The notes: generated from the sequence alone by a model not told the origin. Counted from the first letter of the stretch, positions 1-8,976 are shown. The stretch: 64,000 nucleotides of DNA from CBDDBK01 sp965225715 (GCA_965225715.1 CBDDBK010000002.1:868001-932000), one strand, 5' to 3'. A program made the numbers and translations.

Positions 1-2444
1 TTAGCAATACGTAAAATATCGGCAAAGACACCGGCAGATGTTACTTCAGAACCTGCTCCAGCACCCTTGATAATTAGAGGAAAATCATTATATCTTTCTG
101 TTTTAAAAAGAAAAATATTATCACTACCTTTTACATTAAAGAAGGGGTGTTTAGCATTTATAGTTTGCAAAGAAACTTTAGCTTTACCTTCTTCAAAAGT
201 AGCAATGACACTATATTTTTTATTTTCCTTTTCAACTTGTATTAACTTTTGTTTAAAAATAGGGTCATACTGGCTTAAGGTATTTAAAAAGTCATTTACA
301 TTTTCTATAGAAAGGTATTTTTTTGGAATGAAAGGTTCTATGTCAATGTCTTCCAATTCTAATTGCGCTCCACATTCTCGAGCTAAAATTAAAATTTTAC
401 GAGCTACATCAATCAAGCCTAAATCTACTCGAGGATCTGGTTCGGTTAATCCATTTTCTTTAGCGCTTTTTACAACTTTGGAGAGCGGATTATTAGAACT
501 AACATGATTAAAAATATAATTTAACGTTCCAGATAAAATGGCTTCTATTTTTAAAACCTTATCGCCACTATTTATTAGATCCTGAATAGTACTTACAATA
601 GGTAGTCCGGCTCCTACATTTGTTTCATATAAAAAAGGAATACCCCGTTTAGCAACTATATTTTTTAATTTTTTGTAAAAAGTATAATCCATAGAACAAG
701 CAACTTTATTGGGAGTAACAATAGAAATACTTTTGTTCAATATTTGGGTATATTTTGGAATAGGTCGGCTACTGGCTGTACAATCAACAAAAATGGAGTT
801 TCGCAAATTGTACTCTATCATTTCATTGGTAAAAGCATCTAAATCGGCTACTTTATCTGTTTCATCTAAATATTTAAGAGCTTTTGAAAGAAGTATACTT
901 TCAAAAGCTATCAACATTTTTCTCGAATTAATCAATCCAACTAAACGTATTTCTAAATGCTGTTCTTGCAAAAGTTTTTTTTGAGCTTGAATAAGTTGTT
1001 TGATCAAAGTTTTGGCAATTTGTCCGGATCCGACTATAAATAAATTAATTTGTTTGGTATCGGAAAGGAAAAAGGCTTCATGAATAAGATTTAAAGATTT
1101 TCTTTCATCTTGTTTTTTAACAACAAAAGAAATATTCATTTCTGAAGAACCTTGAGCTATGGCTAAAACATTAACCCCACTTTTTCCTAAGGCTTTAAAG
1201 AGGGTGCCTGCTACTCCGGGAATTTCTCGCATATTGCTACCTACAATAGCTATAATTATTAAATTTGTAACAATATTTACTTTATTAATTTGTTGGTTTC
1301 TGATTTCTTTATGAAATTCTTTTTCAAGTATTTGGCTTGCTCTTTCTGAAATATCTGTTTTAACAGCTACAGTTATAGAGTGTTCAGAAGATGCTTGCGA
1401 AATAAGGATAATATTAATATTGTGTTCACTCAAAACGGAAAACATTCGGTTGGCGCTTCCAGTAACACCAACAATACCAGAACCTGATAAGGTAACTAAA
1501 GCTATATCTTGCATACTTGAAATACCTTTTATCTTTTGGGGGGTATTAGAAATGCTTTCATTGACAAGTGTGCCGTGATGGGAAGGGTTAAAAGTGTTTT
1601 TGATAAGTATAGGGATATTTTTTTTGTACACAGGTTGAACTGTTTTGGCATGCAAGATTTTAGCACCAAAATAAGACATTTCTATGGCTTCTAGATAATT
1701 AATATGTTTAAGTGTAAGGGCTTTTTTAACTTTTTTAGGATCAGCAGTCATAATTCCATTGACGTCAGTCCATATTTCAAGTTTTTCAGCGCCTAAGGAA
1801 GCAGCTAAAATAGATGCTGTATAATCAGACCCTCCTCTTCCTAAAGTAGTAGTTTTTTTTTTTAGATTATTGGCTATAAAACCTGTAATAATATGAACAG
1901 TATTCAAGTTTCTTTCAAAATAAGATTTAATCTTTAAATTTGTCTGTTCAAAATCCACTAAAGAATCCTTATAATTATCATTGGTAAAAATAATTTCTCG
2001 GCTGTCGGTAAAAGTACTTGGAATGTTTTCTTCCTGATAAGCATGACTAATGATATAGGCAGATAGACGTTCTCCAAAAGAAGAGATATAAGCATTTGTT
2101 TTAGGACTCAATTCTTGAATCAGAAATACACCTTGTAAAATATCTGAAAGGTCATTAAACAAAAACTTTACATTAGCTAAAACGCCACTTTGTCTTTTTG
2201 GGTCTATTAAATTTTTAACCATTTGCAAATGTCTTTCTTCAAGGGCTTTTAGAATCGCTTTATATTCCACATCATTTTGTAAAGCAAAGTTTGCCATCTC
2301 TAAAAGTTTATTGGTTACACCTCCAAAGGCAGATACTACTACGATAACAGGACGGTTTTTTAGCCGTTCTTTAGTTATCTCTATAGTTTTTAAAATTGAA
2401 TCTGCTGTTGCCAAAGAAGTACCTCCAAATTTTAATACGTACAT
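1..2444 (-). CDS. thrA: Bifunctional aspartate kinase / homoserine dehydrogenase, 3' end cut by window
   Basis: Catalyses the first and third steps of threonine/methionine synthesis from aspartate (aspartate phosphorylation; NAD(P)H reduction of aspartate semialdehyde) in the cytosol. Read on the minus strand, the protein opens with MYVLKFGGTSLATA, the aspartokinase nucleotide-binding motif. It continues with TTLGRGGSDYTA near residue 200 and WTDVNGIMTADP just after. A regulatory (ACT) stretch follows, and the homoserine dehydrogenase domain begins near residue 460 with INLFIVGSGQIAKTL. The last visible residues, GAGAGSEVTSAGVFADILR, match the conserved end of the family, so of a usual ~815-820 residues only a few are missing beyond base 1. 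The ATG at 2442-2444 is immediately before the kinase motif. It is divergent from the lycopene cyclase gene. No thrB or thrC is visible because the window ends. Confidence 0.95.
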   Translation of the reverse strand, partial: MYVLKFGGTSLATADSILKTIEITKERLKNRPVIVVVSAFGGVTNKLLEMANFALQNDVEYKAILKALEERHLQMVKNLIDPKRQSGVLANVKFLFNDLSDILQGVFLIQELSPKTNAYISSFGERLSAYIISHAYQEENIPSTFTDSREIIFTNDNYKDSLVDFEQTNLKIKSYFERNLNTVHIITGFIANNLKKKTTTLGRGGSDYTASILAASLGAEKLEIWTDVNGIMTADPKKVKKALTLKHINYLEAIEMSYFGAKILHAKTVQPVYKKNIPILIKNTFNPSHHGTLVNESISNTPQKIKGISSMQDIALVTLSGSGIVGVTGSANRMFSVLSEHNINIILISQASSEHSITVAVKTDISERASQILEKEFHKEIRNQQINKVNIVTNLIIIAIVGSNMREIPGVAGTLFKALGKSGVNVLAIAQGSSEMNISFVVKKQDERKSLNLIHEAFFLSDTKQINLFIVGSGQIAKTLIKQLIQAQKKLLQEQHLEIRLVGLINSRKMLIAFESILLSKALKYLDETDKVADLDAFTNEMIEYNLRNSIFVDCTASSRPIPKYTQILNKSISIVTPNKVACSMDYTFYKKLKNIVAKRGIPFLYETNVGAGLPIVSTIQDLINSGDKVLKIEAILSGTLNYIFNHVSSNNPLSKVVKSAKENGLTEPDPRVDLGLIDVARKILILARECGAQLELEDIDIEPFIPKKYLSIENVNDFLNTLSQYDPIFKQKLIQVEKENKKYSVIATFEEGKAKVSLQTINAKHPFFNVKGSDNIFLFKTERYNDFPLIIKGAGAGSEVTSAGVFADILRIA

Positions 2445-2544
2445 ATTTTTTAAATATTGAATAATGAAGTGGTTATTACTAAAAGACTAAATAAGCATGT
2501 TTTGCAAATAAAAAACAATTATTATTCATTTTCTATATTTTTAT

Positions 2545-2552
2545 TATATTTG
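2545..2552 (+). promoter_or_regulatory. Possible Bacteroidota -7 promoter element
   Basis: TATATTTG fits the Bacteroidota sigma consensus TAnnTTTG. It lies in the 285-bp AT-rich divergent gap between thrA and the lycopene cyclase gene. No good -33 TTTG is seen at the usual 19-21 bp upstream, and it is about 180 bp from the TTG start, so this is a weak call. Confidence 0.22.
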
Positions 2553-2729
2553 TCCTGTTTCAAAAAGATAAAATGACAAACCTTTTAATTTAATAATTGT
2601 ATCTAAAAGATTAAAAATCAATTGAATAAGATAGTTTATTATTTAAAATATTAAAGAACACATAAAATTTTAGAATAGAGCTAAATCTACAAAGATTAAT
2701 CAAAATATAATAAGAAAATATTTAGTACA

Positions 2730-3431
2730 TTGTCATATCTCTATCTAACTATCAATTTATTTTCCATTAGTATTCCTTTGCTTCTAAGCTTTCAAACAGC
2801 TTTTGGAAAAATTTATCTTAAATGGAAAAGTATTTTTTTATCTATATCAATAACAAGTATTTTTTTTTTGATTTGGGATATTCTATTTAGTTACTGGGGA
2901 GTGTGGGGTTTTAATAGTCATTATATTTTAGGTTATTATCTTTTTCATTTGCCTTTGGAGGAGTATTTGTTTTTTATTTGTATCCCCTATGCCTGTTTAT
3001 TTACCTATATACAGTTTAAAAAATTTAATTTTTCCTTTTTTAATAAAAAAATAAGTAAATATATAACTCAAATACTAACTATCATAGTTTTTGTATTAGC
3101 CTGCTCTTTTTTCTATAAAAATTACACTTTCTCAGTTTCTACATTTTCATTTATTTTTTTGGTTTTTTATCAGAAAAAAACACGATCAGATTTATCTTTT
3201 TTTTACACAGCTTATGCCATTATACTTATTCCTTTTTTACTGGTTAATGGTTTACTAACAGGTATAGCTACAGAAAATCCTATTGTTTGGTATAATGATA
3301 TAGAAAATTTAGGCTTACGTATAACTACTATTCCTATTGAGGATTTTTTATATTATTATTTACTTTTTATTATTAATGTTACTTTATATGATTATTTCGA
3401 AAGGAAAAAAATAATGCCACAATTTCATTAA
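2730..3431 (+). CDS. Lycopene cyclase domain protein (CrtYcd-type, two fused repeats)
   Basis: An integral membrane carotenoid enzyme, expected to cyclise the ends of lycopene. The 233-residue protein is almost entirely hydrophobic (six to seven predicted membrane segments) and carries the family domain twice. The first repeat has PLEEYLFFICIP near residues 75-87 and the second has PIEDFLYYYLLF near residues 200-213; the paired acidic residues after proline are the family hallmark. Actinobacterial relatives are two separate subunits (CrtYc and CrtYd), whereas Bacteroidota usually have this fused form. The start is taken at TTG (2730-2732): no in-frame ATG precedes the conserved SYLYLTINL opening. 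No other carotenoid gene is nearby. It is convergent with alaS once the inserted island is removed. Confidence 0.85.
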   Translation: MSYLYLTINLFSISIPLLLSFQTAFGKIYLKWKSIFLSISITSIFFLIWDILFSYWGVWGFNSHYILGYYLFHLPLEEYLFFICIPYACLFTYIQFKKFNFSFFNKKISKYITQILTIIVFVLACSFFYKNYTFSVSTFSFIFLVFYQKKTRSDLSFFYTAYAIILIPFLLVNGLLTGIATENPIVWYNDIENLGLRITTIPIEDFLYYYLLFIINVTLYDYFERKKIMPQFH

Positions 3432-3481
3432 TACTATTCTTATATAAGAAACAATCATTTTAAATTCTTTTTTTTAACTAT

Positions 3482-3503
3482 TAATGTTCCACGTGGAACA
3501 TTA
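3482..3503. promoter_or_regulatory. parS-like ParB binding site 1
   Basis: A perfect 22-bp palindrome whose core TGTTCCACGTGGAACA (3485-3500) fits the ParB/Spo0J site consensus NGTTNCACGTGNAACN. It lies 50 bp after the lycopene cyclase stop and 25 bp before the left direct repeat of the inserted island. A second copy with the same core lies beyond the right end of the island. Such sites cluster near the chromosome origin in most bacteria. A role as a simple terminator is less likely because no T-run follows on either strand. Confidence 0.8.
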
Positions 3504-3528
3504 GAGAAGGATTCTATCTTTTTTATTG

Positions 3529-3534
3529 GTTTGT
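3529..3534. repeat. Left target-site duplication of the composite island (GTTTGT)
   Basis: GTTTGT directly abuts the outer end of IS481 copy 1. The same six bases abut the outer end of copy 2 at 14249-14254. The inner flanks of the two IS copies do not match each other, so the duplication belongs to the whole 3535-14248 unit or to an ancestral single IS. Confidence 0.65.
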
Positions 3535-4659
3535 TGTTAGGTTTCATAAGGTTGTTGTGTGCTTACAGCTTGTTTAATTTTCAAATTTAGTATTTTAGTT
3601 CTAAACTCATCAGGTTTTAGTTTAAAAATGGTCTCATCTAATTCAAACCATTTTTCAACGGCATTAAAAGGGGTTTTTACATTGAGTTCTCGTCTAAGGC
3701 TTCCATGTCTTCTATAAAGATTATAATGGATTAAAAAGTTGGTTAAATCCCTATTCATTTCTTGTAAAGAATTATACTTCACCCTTTTAACAGTTTTTTC
3801 TTTTATAATAGCATTCGCCTTTTCTACCATTCCATTCGTTTTGGGCGTAAAAGGCTTGGTACATCGGTGGGCTATATCATTTTCTTTGCAAACAAGGTCT
3901 AATTGACTTGGTTTGGTACAGTACTTGCCTGTTTTGTCCTTGATCAAATGATTGCTAAACTCAAGACCATTATCGGTTAAAACATGAGTAATACCAAAAG
4001 GAAAAAACGCTAAACAAGCTAGCATAAAATCTTTTGCGTAAACACTTGTTTTGGCGTCATATATCTTGTAATACAAGGTTCTTGTAGCCCTATCTATAGC
4101 AACAAAAAGGTAATACTTCTTGCCTTCTATTTTTGGCAAATAAGTAACATCTATATGCAGGTATCCCGGATCATACTCTTTGAACTGCTTAGCTTTTTCT
4201 TTTTCTTTCCGAGGTACTCTATTAACGCCCTCTCTAACGAAGGTTCTGTAGACGGCACTTCTTATCTTTAGGGGGGTCTTCTGGATTTAAGACTTCCGTA
4301 ATTTCATCCAAGGACAACCAAGTTAAAGTTCTTATTTTCAATGCTATAATCCCATTCATTTCATTCAAAGAATACTTTATAGTGTGCGGACGCGAACTTT
4401 TATCCTCAAAGTTAGTTCTATTTTTCCACTTCCTTATTGTGTTCTCTGAGACACCGTGATGTTCTGACAACTTAGAACAAGCTAAATTACTTTTGGATAT
4501 TTCAGAACGTAGACGTATATTTGTCGTCGCGTTAGAGTGATAAGTTTGTTTCATTGTTGTTTATTTTAAAAATTTGTTTATATAGTCAATAATAAACAAA
4601 CTGTCATTCTTTCTACTAAAGAAAAAGAAAAATACCCAACAACGTAGTGCAACTAATCA
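3535..4659 (-). mobile_element. IS481-family element, copy 1 (frameshifted)
   Basis: Boundaries come from alignment with copy 2 (13125-14248): identity starts at TGTTAGGTTTC and stops after CTAATCA. The ends are imperfect inverted repeats of about 26 bp that share TG at the tip and a GTTGTTG block further in. The length is 1125 bp against 1124 bp in copy 2, the difference being one inserted base. Confidence 0.85.
3537..4554 (-). pseudogene. IS481-family transposase, frameshifted
   Basis: The copy is almost identical to the intact 338-residue transposase at 13127-14143, but an extra T after a run of six G (about 4277) breaks the frame. The N-terminal 106-residue helix-turn-helix part and the catalytic part (200 residues counted from an internal ATG) fall in different frames. 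The catalytic part still has the second Asp in LTDNGLEF and the Glu in NGMVEKANA. It is likely inactive on its own, though its ends could be mobilised by the intact copy. Confidence 0.88.
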
Positions 4660-5031
4660 ATTTACATTAAAATCATAAAATAACCTTTTTATAACATACG
4701 AATCAGCAAAAATACAGAATATATCCCTAAAAAACCCGTTTTTCACCTCATTAAACCTATATAAATCAATGATTTATAAATGCCGAAAACAATTAAAACG
4801 TTTTAAAACATGTTAAAACAACAACAAAGAAAAAATTTTTGATTTTGTTGTTATTAAAAATCAAAAAAAATACTCGTAGCTTATATGGCAAAAAAGAAAA
4901 ATTTACTTTTTTTAATAGAATTTTATAAAATTTGGAGTAGATCAAAATTATTTTATAGTAAGGATAAAATTTTTTCGCGAAAAAATTTACCTTTAAAAAG
5001 CATCCTATAATTTGTTTATTTGATTTTGAAG
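4660..5031. other. Gene-free AT-rich region, candidate plasmid replication origin / rep control region
   Basis: No gene is seen here. It holds three phased 10-bp units ending in TTAAAAC (4790-4819), a hairpin with arms TTTTTGATTTT (4836-4846) and its complement (4857-4867), and a perfect 22-bp palindrome centred on CGCG (4967-4988). If the island was once a circle, this stretch lay directly upstream of the rep gene, which now begins against IS copy 2. Joining base 13124 to 4660 recreates an inverted repeat TATGATTT-N6-AAATCATA. Rep_3 plasmids usually have iterons and AT-rich DNA there. The origin role is inference, and AT-richness makes chance repeats common. Confidence 0.4.
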
Positions 5032-5068
5032 AAAAAAATAGCCTCGTCTTGTAAAGTCAAGCGGGGCT
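5032..5068 (-). terminator. Rho-independent terminator, minus strand
   Basis: On the minus strand an AGCCCCGCTTG arm pairs with CAAGaCGaGGCT (one mismatch, one bulge) around a short loop, followed by TATTTTTTTC. No minus-strand gene now lies immediately upstream; the DNA to its right is an IS630 remnant. It may have belonged to a gene lost when the IS elements arrived. Confidence 0.5.
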
Positions 5069-5069
5069 A

Positions 5070-6013
5070 ATACCATTAATGATTTAAACTTACTATATTA
5101 CGAGATTTTAGATTTACGCTATAAATATCATGCCAAAAACTATCAGTTTAGAATTTACAAACAAGACCGTGTCTGCTTGGTTCAAAAAAGTATGAATCAG
5201 AGGGCTTTAAATCAGCCATTAAGGTTCGCATGGGTGCTAATCATAAAAGTGTCTTTTCAGAAGAGATGCAAAAAAGTATAAAGGATAAATTAGAGAACCT
5301 TGAGACAACAATTAGCTCTTATGTGGAATTAAAATCATTTATAGACAAAGAGTTTAGTACAGATGTGAATTATGGAACCTTATCTGATTTTTGCCGTCGG
5401 CGTTTTGGTGCTAAGCTGAAAGTATCGCGTAAAAGTCATATTAATAAGGACAAAAAAAAGGTAGCAGAGTTTAAAGAAAAGGGTTTGCCACAAGCTATAA
5501 ATAAGGCTAAAAAAGAATACGAAAAAGGAAATTATGACTGCGACGGCTCAGGGTGTTAAGCCTGTTGGTGGTCATCAGCACGACTATACCTATCGTTGGT
5601 TATGGGGTGCTTTTTCTTTTCTAACGGGACGTAACTATAGTATGTACACGTGTAGTACAGATAAGTTGTTTTTTATCAATCATTTAGAGACTATTAGCGA
5701 AGATAATCCTAAGCGTTTGAATCTAGTGGTTATTGATAATGCGGGATTCCACTCCCTTAAAGATATCCTGAAGTTGGCGTCCAATATTTTTTTAATTCGC
5801 TTGCCTGCTTATAGTCCGGAACTCAATCCTGATGAGCGGGTTTGGCGTTATTTGAAGGACAAAATAGCTATGAAGATTTTTGAGAGTGCGAAGCATTTGG
5901 AGGATACGCTGGAAAATATAGTTAAAAATATTGATAATAAGATAATTAAATCACTAATCAGTTATGATCTGTACAAAAAATATTTTCACGTATTTTCAAA
6001 TGTATAATGGTAT
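5070..6013 (+). mobile_element. IS630-family element, degenerate
   Basis: The ends share ATACCATTA at the left (5070-5078) and its complement TAATGGTAT at the right (6005-6013), with further partial matching inward. The only gene is a broken IS630 transposase. An IS1-family element begins 7 bp after its right end. Confidence 0.6.
5130..6007 (+). pseudogene. IS630-family transposase, frameshifted and internally deleted
   Basis: The reading frame begins at ATG 5130 and shifts near 5190 inside a run of A. It continues as an N-terminal helix-turn-helix stretch (5230-5559) and shifts again near 5540 into the catalytic half (5534-6007). The catalytic half has GVKPVGGHQHDYTYRW, the second Asp in VVIDNAGFHSL and the Glu in SPELNPDERVWRYLK. 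The segment that should hold the first catalytic Asp, normally just before the GVKPV motif, is missing. It is therefore inactive. Confidence 0.8.
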
Positions 6014-6020
6014 AAAAATA

Positions 6021-6848
6021 GGTAGTGTTGTAGAAAATATGATTTAAAAAAGTAGTTTTGATATTGAGACATTTAGAGTTATATTTGTTCATTTGTTTCA
6101 CTCAAATAAGACAATATGACCATAGAAATAACCCTAAAATGCCCCAAATGTGACAGCGAAGATATAAGAAAAAATGGCATAAACAAATTAAAGAAGCAAA
6201 ATTATCACTGTACAAACTGCGGACGTCAGTTTATAGCTCCTCACGAATTAAGGTATCGAGGCTGCCAAAAGGGCATAGAAGAACGGGTCAAACATATGCT
6301 TGTTAGAAAGGTAGGCATTAGGGATATTGCTGAATTAGAAGGTATTAGTCCTAAAAAAGTTTTATCTATTCTTTCCAATGCGGAGGTCACAATTCAACCC
6401 AAACAGTATTCTTATGAAACTTTAGAAGTTGATGAGCTTTGGTCTTATGTGAAAAAGAAAGGTCAGAAATATTGCTTGCTTTATGCGTATTGTCGTCAAA
6501 GTGGTGAAATTGTTTCTTGGGCTTGGGGCAAGCGTGATAGAAAAACGGTGAAGCGTTTATGGTCTAATTTAAAGGCTCTTGGTATTACTATTAAGCGTAT
6601 TTGTACGGATAATTGGGAGGCATTTAAAGATGTCTTTCAAGGTTGTAAGCACTTGATAGGCAAATATTTTACTAAAGGTATAGAGGGTAACAATTGTCGT
6701 CTGCGTCACCGAATCAGCCGTTTAGTTCGCAGAACCTGCTGTTTTTCTAAAAAAAAGTCTAATCATCGTAAAGCCTGTGAATTAGCTTTCTTTTATATTA
6801 ATAACGGGTATGTGTAAAATATATCATCATATTTTGTACAACACCACC
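6021..6848 (+). mobile_element. IS1-family element, apparently intact
   Basis: An 828-bp element. The left end begins GGTAGTGTTGTAGAAAATAT and the right end, reversed, begins GGTGGTGTTGTACAAAATAT: a 23-bp inverted repeat with two mismatches. No clear target duplication is visible, perhaps because the left side abuts the decayed IS630. Fragments of the same IS type occur at 54.5 kb and 60.3 kb. Confidence 0.8.
6116..6817 (+). CDS. IS1-family transposase (single ORF)
   Basis: This 233-residue transposase is encoded in one frame, unlike classical IS1, which needs frameshifting. The N-terminus is a four-cysteine zinc ribbon (CPKCDSEDI then CTNCGRQF). A helix-turn-helix stretch follows around residues 55-85. 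The DDE acids are Asp in LEVDELWSYV, Asp in ICTDNWEAF and Glu in TKGIEGNNCRLR, followed by the basic HRISRLVRRTCCFSKK tail typical of IS1. All catalytic residues are present, so it may be active. Confidence 0.9.
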   Translation: MTIEITLKCPKCDSEDIRKNGINKLKKQNYHCTNCGRQFIAPHELRYRGCQKGIEERVKHMLVRKVGIRDIAELEGISPKKVLSILSNAEVTIQPKQYSYETLEVDELWSYVKKKGQKYCLLYAYCRQSGEIVSWAWGKRDRKTVKRLWSNLKALGITIKRICTDNWEAFKDVFQGCKHLIGKYFTKGIEGNNCRLRHRISRLVRRTCCFSKKKSNHRKACELAFFYINNGYV

Positions 6849-6957
6849 TCAATTTTTGCCAAAACTCTTGCCCACACCTCCCCAAATAGTCTAAATAACT
6901 TGTCTATGTAATCAAAGTATGTTAAATTGCAAACATACCGTTTTATTATACCATTGT

Positions 6958-7533
6958 ATGAAAGTAGGCTATGCTCGGGTCAGCACTAAAGACCAAGACT
7001 TATCCTTGCAATTGGACAAATTGCAAGAGGTAGGATGCGAAAAACTGTATCAAGAAAAAATCAGTGGCAAAAGCAAAGACCGTCCCCAGCTGATAGAATT
7101 ATTGGCATATCTACGTTCGGGTGATACGGTGGTTGTTTGGAAACTTGATAGGCTTGGTCGTTCACTCAAAGACCTCATCGATTTAGTGAATACCATTCAA
7201 GAAAAAGGGGCTTATTTTCAAAGTCTTAACGATAACATCGATACAAACACGGCAGGGGGTAAATTGATATTCCATATTTTTGCTTCTTTGTCAGAGTTTG
7301 AAAGAGAGGTTATTCGCGAACGTACTAAGGCGGGTTTATTGTCTGCACGGGCGAGGGGATGCAAAGGCGGTCGACCTCGAGGGCTATCTGAGGAAGCCCA
7401 AAAAACGGCTATGGTTGCTGAGACCTTGTACAAAGAGAAACAGCTTTCGGTCAAAGAGATTTGTCAAAAGCTCTCTATTGCTAAGGGTACTTTTTATAAA
7501 TATTTGAGAGATAGAGGGGTAAAAATTAAGTAG
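6958..7533 (+). CDS. Serine recombinase (resolvase/invertase, Pin-like)
   Basis: A 191-residue small serine recombinase expected to cut and rejoin DNA at short inverted sites, as plasmid resolvases and invertases do. The start is placed at ATG 6958 because MKVGYARVSTKDQ is the standard family opening with the nucleophile Ser in VSTKDQ; an upstream in-frame ATG (6919) would add 13 unconserved residues. Arginines lie in VVWKLDRLGRS near residue 70, and SEFEREVIRERTKAGL is the long E helix. A C-terminal helix-turn-helix (SVKEICQKLSIAKGTFYKYL) ends the protein. It suits multimer resolution of the former plasmid. No res-like site was identified. Confidence 0.9.
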   Translation: MKVGYARVSTKDQDLSLQLDKLQEVGCEKLYQEKISGKSKDRPQLIELLAYLRSGDTVVVWKLDRLGRSLKDLIDLVNTIQEKGAYFQSLNDNIDTNTAGGKLIFHIFASLSEFEREVIRERTKAGLLSARARGCKGGRPRGLSEEAQKTAMVAETLYKEKQLSVKEICQKLSIAKGTFYKYLRDRGVKIK

Positions 7534-7661
7534 CTATATGTAGCTATATGTTGTGAACTTCAAAGCAGGTTTTTTTGGAAACGGTACGTTTTATAACCTT
7601 GATACTGCGAAGTAATTTTGTTACATTATTTTTGAATTATTTATACCTAAACTTTTTTACT

Positions 7662-7886
7662 ATGATTATTGGAGACCACATCATGGTAGACCCCGAAATG
7701 TTAGGGGGGACACCAGTACTGAATGGCACACGTATTCCAGTCCAAACGTTATTAGATCATGTAGAACATGGTGCTATTGAAGATTTTTTAACAGATTTTC
7801 CACCTGTTACCAGAGAGCAAGTTAATGCAGTTTTAAAACTTGTAAATCAAGAGGAACATGCTACGAATAACCCTGTTGTTTCATGA
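7662..7886 (+). CDS. DUF433 antitoxin-like protein, pair A
   Basis: A 74-residue DUF433 protein. The conserved core DPEMLGGTPVLNGTRIPV lies near residues 9-26, and a helix-turn-helix-like TREQVNAVLKLV lies near the end. The ATG at 7662 is preferred over an upstream in-frame ATG at 7575, which would add 29 unconserved residues. DUF433 genes usually sit before PIN-like DUF5615 genes and are presumed antitoxins that bind DNA and the partner. Here it overlaps the next gene by 4 bp, which implies coupled translation. Confidence 0.82.
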   Translation: MIIGDHIMVDPEMLGGTPVLNGTRIPVQTLLDHVEHGAIEDFLTDFPPVTREQVNAVLKLVNQEEHATNNPVVS

Positions 7887-8227
7887 AAATTTTATTGGAT
7901 CATAATGTTGCTGGGCGTCTTAGGCATGATCTTTCAGAATTTAACGTTTTTTCGGCTCGTTACATGGGTTGGGATAAAAAAAGGAATGGAGACCTTTTAA
8001 AATTAATGCTTGAAAATGATTTTGATGTTTTGATCACCCGAGACACGAAAATGGAAAATCAGCAGAACTTTGAAACATACCCAATTCCTGTGATTCTTTT
8101 AAATACCCGTCTCAATATGTATCGTTACTTAAAAGCTGTTTTGCCAGAGCTTAAGGAAGCCTTACAGGGAGAATTGAAAGCGGGGGTAATGAAAATTCCT
8201 GAAGAAATAAGTGATAAAATGGCTTAA
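7883..8227 (+). CDS. DUF5615 PIN-like toxin-like protein, pair A
   Basis: A 114-residue PIN-like (Mut7-C-related) protein, presumed RNase toxin of the DUF433 pair. It opens MKILLDHNV, where the paralogues read LLDEN: the second acidic residue of the presumed metal site is His here. The middle has MGWDKKRNGDLL and VLITRDTKMENQQNF, with the conserved Asp after IT. The C-terminus resembles pairs B and C (YPIPVILLNTR). The acid-to-His change could weaken activity; this is inference from comparing the three copies. Confidence 0.8.
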   Translation: MKILLDHNVAGRLRHDLSEFNVFSARYMGWDKKRNGDLLKLMLENDFDVLITRDTKMENQQNFETYPIPVILLNTRLNMYRYLKAVLPELKEALQGELKAGVMKIPEEISDKMA

Positions 8228-8299
8228 ATGGTATTTAGATTTTTAAATTTGCGAGAAACGAGGGGTAAAAATTAGGTAACTATATTAGAAAACCTAAAA

Positions 8300-8644
8300 C
8301 TATGAATGTTTAGGTGGTTTTTCCTCTGGTACTCTGGTAACTCCTGCCTTTAAATTGCTCCTTAATAAGCGAATAATTTGAGGTGCTAACGGTTTTAAAT
8401 CTCGGTAATAAAGAAAATGAGTATTAAACAAAATAACAGGTATTGGGTAGGTTTCAAAATTTTGTTGGTGTTCCATCCCTTTATCACCTGTAATCAGAAT
8501 ATCGAAGCTTTCTCGAAGCATTGAAACTAAAAGAACCCCATTTTTCTGACTGTCCCAGCCCATATCTTGGACAGTGAAAACTTCAAAATCTGAAAGGTCA
8601 CGTTTCAATTTTTTTGGTAAGTTTTCGTCAAGTAAAATCTTCAT
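8300..8644 (-). CDS. DUF5615 PIN-like toxin-like protein, pair B
   Basis: A 114-residue protein starting at the ATG before KILLDENLP (8642-8644); an in-frame ATG 15 bp further upstream gives five extra residues. It keeps both acids in LLDEN, the GWDSQKNG loop and the Asp in ILITGDKGMEHQQNF. It follows its DUF433 partner by 18 bp on the minus strand. It is about half identical to the toxins of pairs A and C by eye. Predicted cytosolic ribonuclease; the target is unknown. Confidence 0.8.
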   Translation of the reverse strand: MKILLDENLPKKLKRDLSDFEVFTVQDMGWDSQKNGVLLVSMLRESFDILITGDKGMEHQQNFETYPIPVILFNTHFLYYRDLKPLAPQIIRLLRSNLKAGVTRVPEEKPPKHS

Positions 8645-8662
8645 ATAGTAAAATATCAATGA

Positions 8663-8914
8663 TTAAGCTGGCTTGTTTTGAGTGAAATTGAGAAAATTAT
8701 TGTCCATAACCAATTGACGAGCTATGGCAATTACTTTTAAAGCCTGCTCCCTACTTACTGATGGAAAATCCTCTAAAAATTCTTCCAAAGGTATGCCGTT
8801 TTCCAAATGGTCAAATAAGGTTTTGATATGAACTCTTGTGCCTTTAAAGACAGGGACACCCGACATGATTTCAGGGTCAATATTTATGACATCTTGGATA
8901 ATTCGAGCTTCCAT
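8663..8914 (-). CDS. DUF433 antitoxin-like protein, pair B
   Basis: An 83-residue DUF433 protein with the core DPEIMSGVPVFKGTRVHI and the C-terminal helix SREQALKVIAIARQL. It is first in a two-gene minus-strand operon with the DUF5615 gene at 8300-8644. A promoter-like TTTG-N20-TAGTATTTG lies 30-60 bp upstream of its ATG. It is convergent with pair A. Confidence 0.82.
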   Translation of the reverse strand: MEARIIQDVINIDPEIMSGVPVFKGTRVHIKTLFDHLENGIPLEEFLEDFPSVSREQALKVIAIARQLVMDNNFLNFTQNKPA

Positions 8915-8943
8915 AATATAAAAAGTTAAAAGTTAATGATGAT

Positions 8944-8976
8944 CAAATACTAAAATTTGAGTAAATAAATATCAAA
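8944..8976 (-). promoter_or_regulatory. Candidate promoter of DUF433/DUF5615 pair B
   Basis: On the minus strand TTTG (8976-8973) is followed after 20 bp by TAGTATTTG (8952-8944), close to the Bacteroidota -33 TTTG / -7 TAnnTTTG pattern but with one extra base in the -7 element. It is 30 bp from the ATG of the DUF433 gene. Confidence 0.42.

Noticed and set aside
67..984. Plus-strand frames at the left edge
   Set aside because: They are opposite-strand shadows of thrA, whose minus-strand frame is open throughout and carries all family motifs.
3482..3503. Reading the palindrome as a terminator of the lycopene cyclase gene
   Set aside because: No loop or T-run, and an exact match to the ParB-site core, which is repeated across the island.
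4790..4819. Possible CRISPR or satellite from the phased TTAAAAC units
   Set aside because: Only three 10-bp units, no spacers of constant length and no cas genes.
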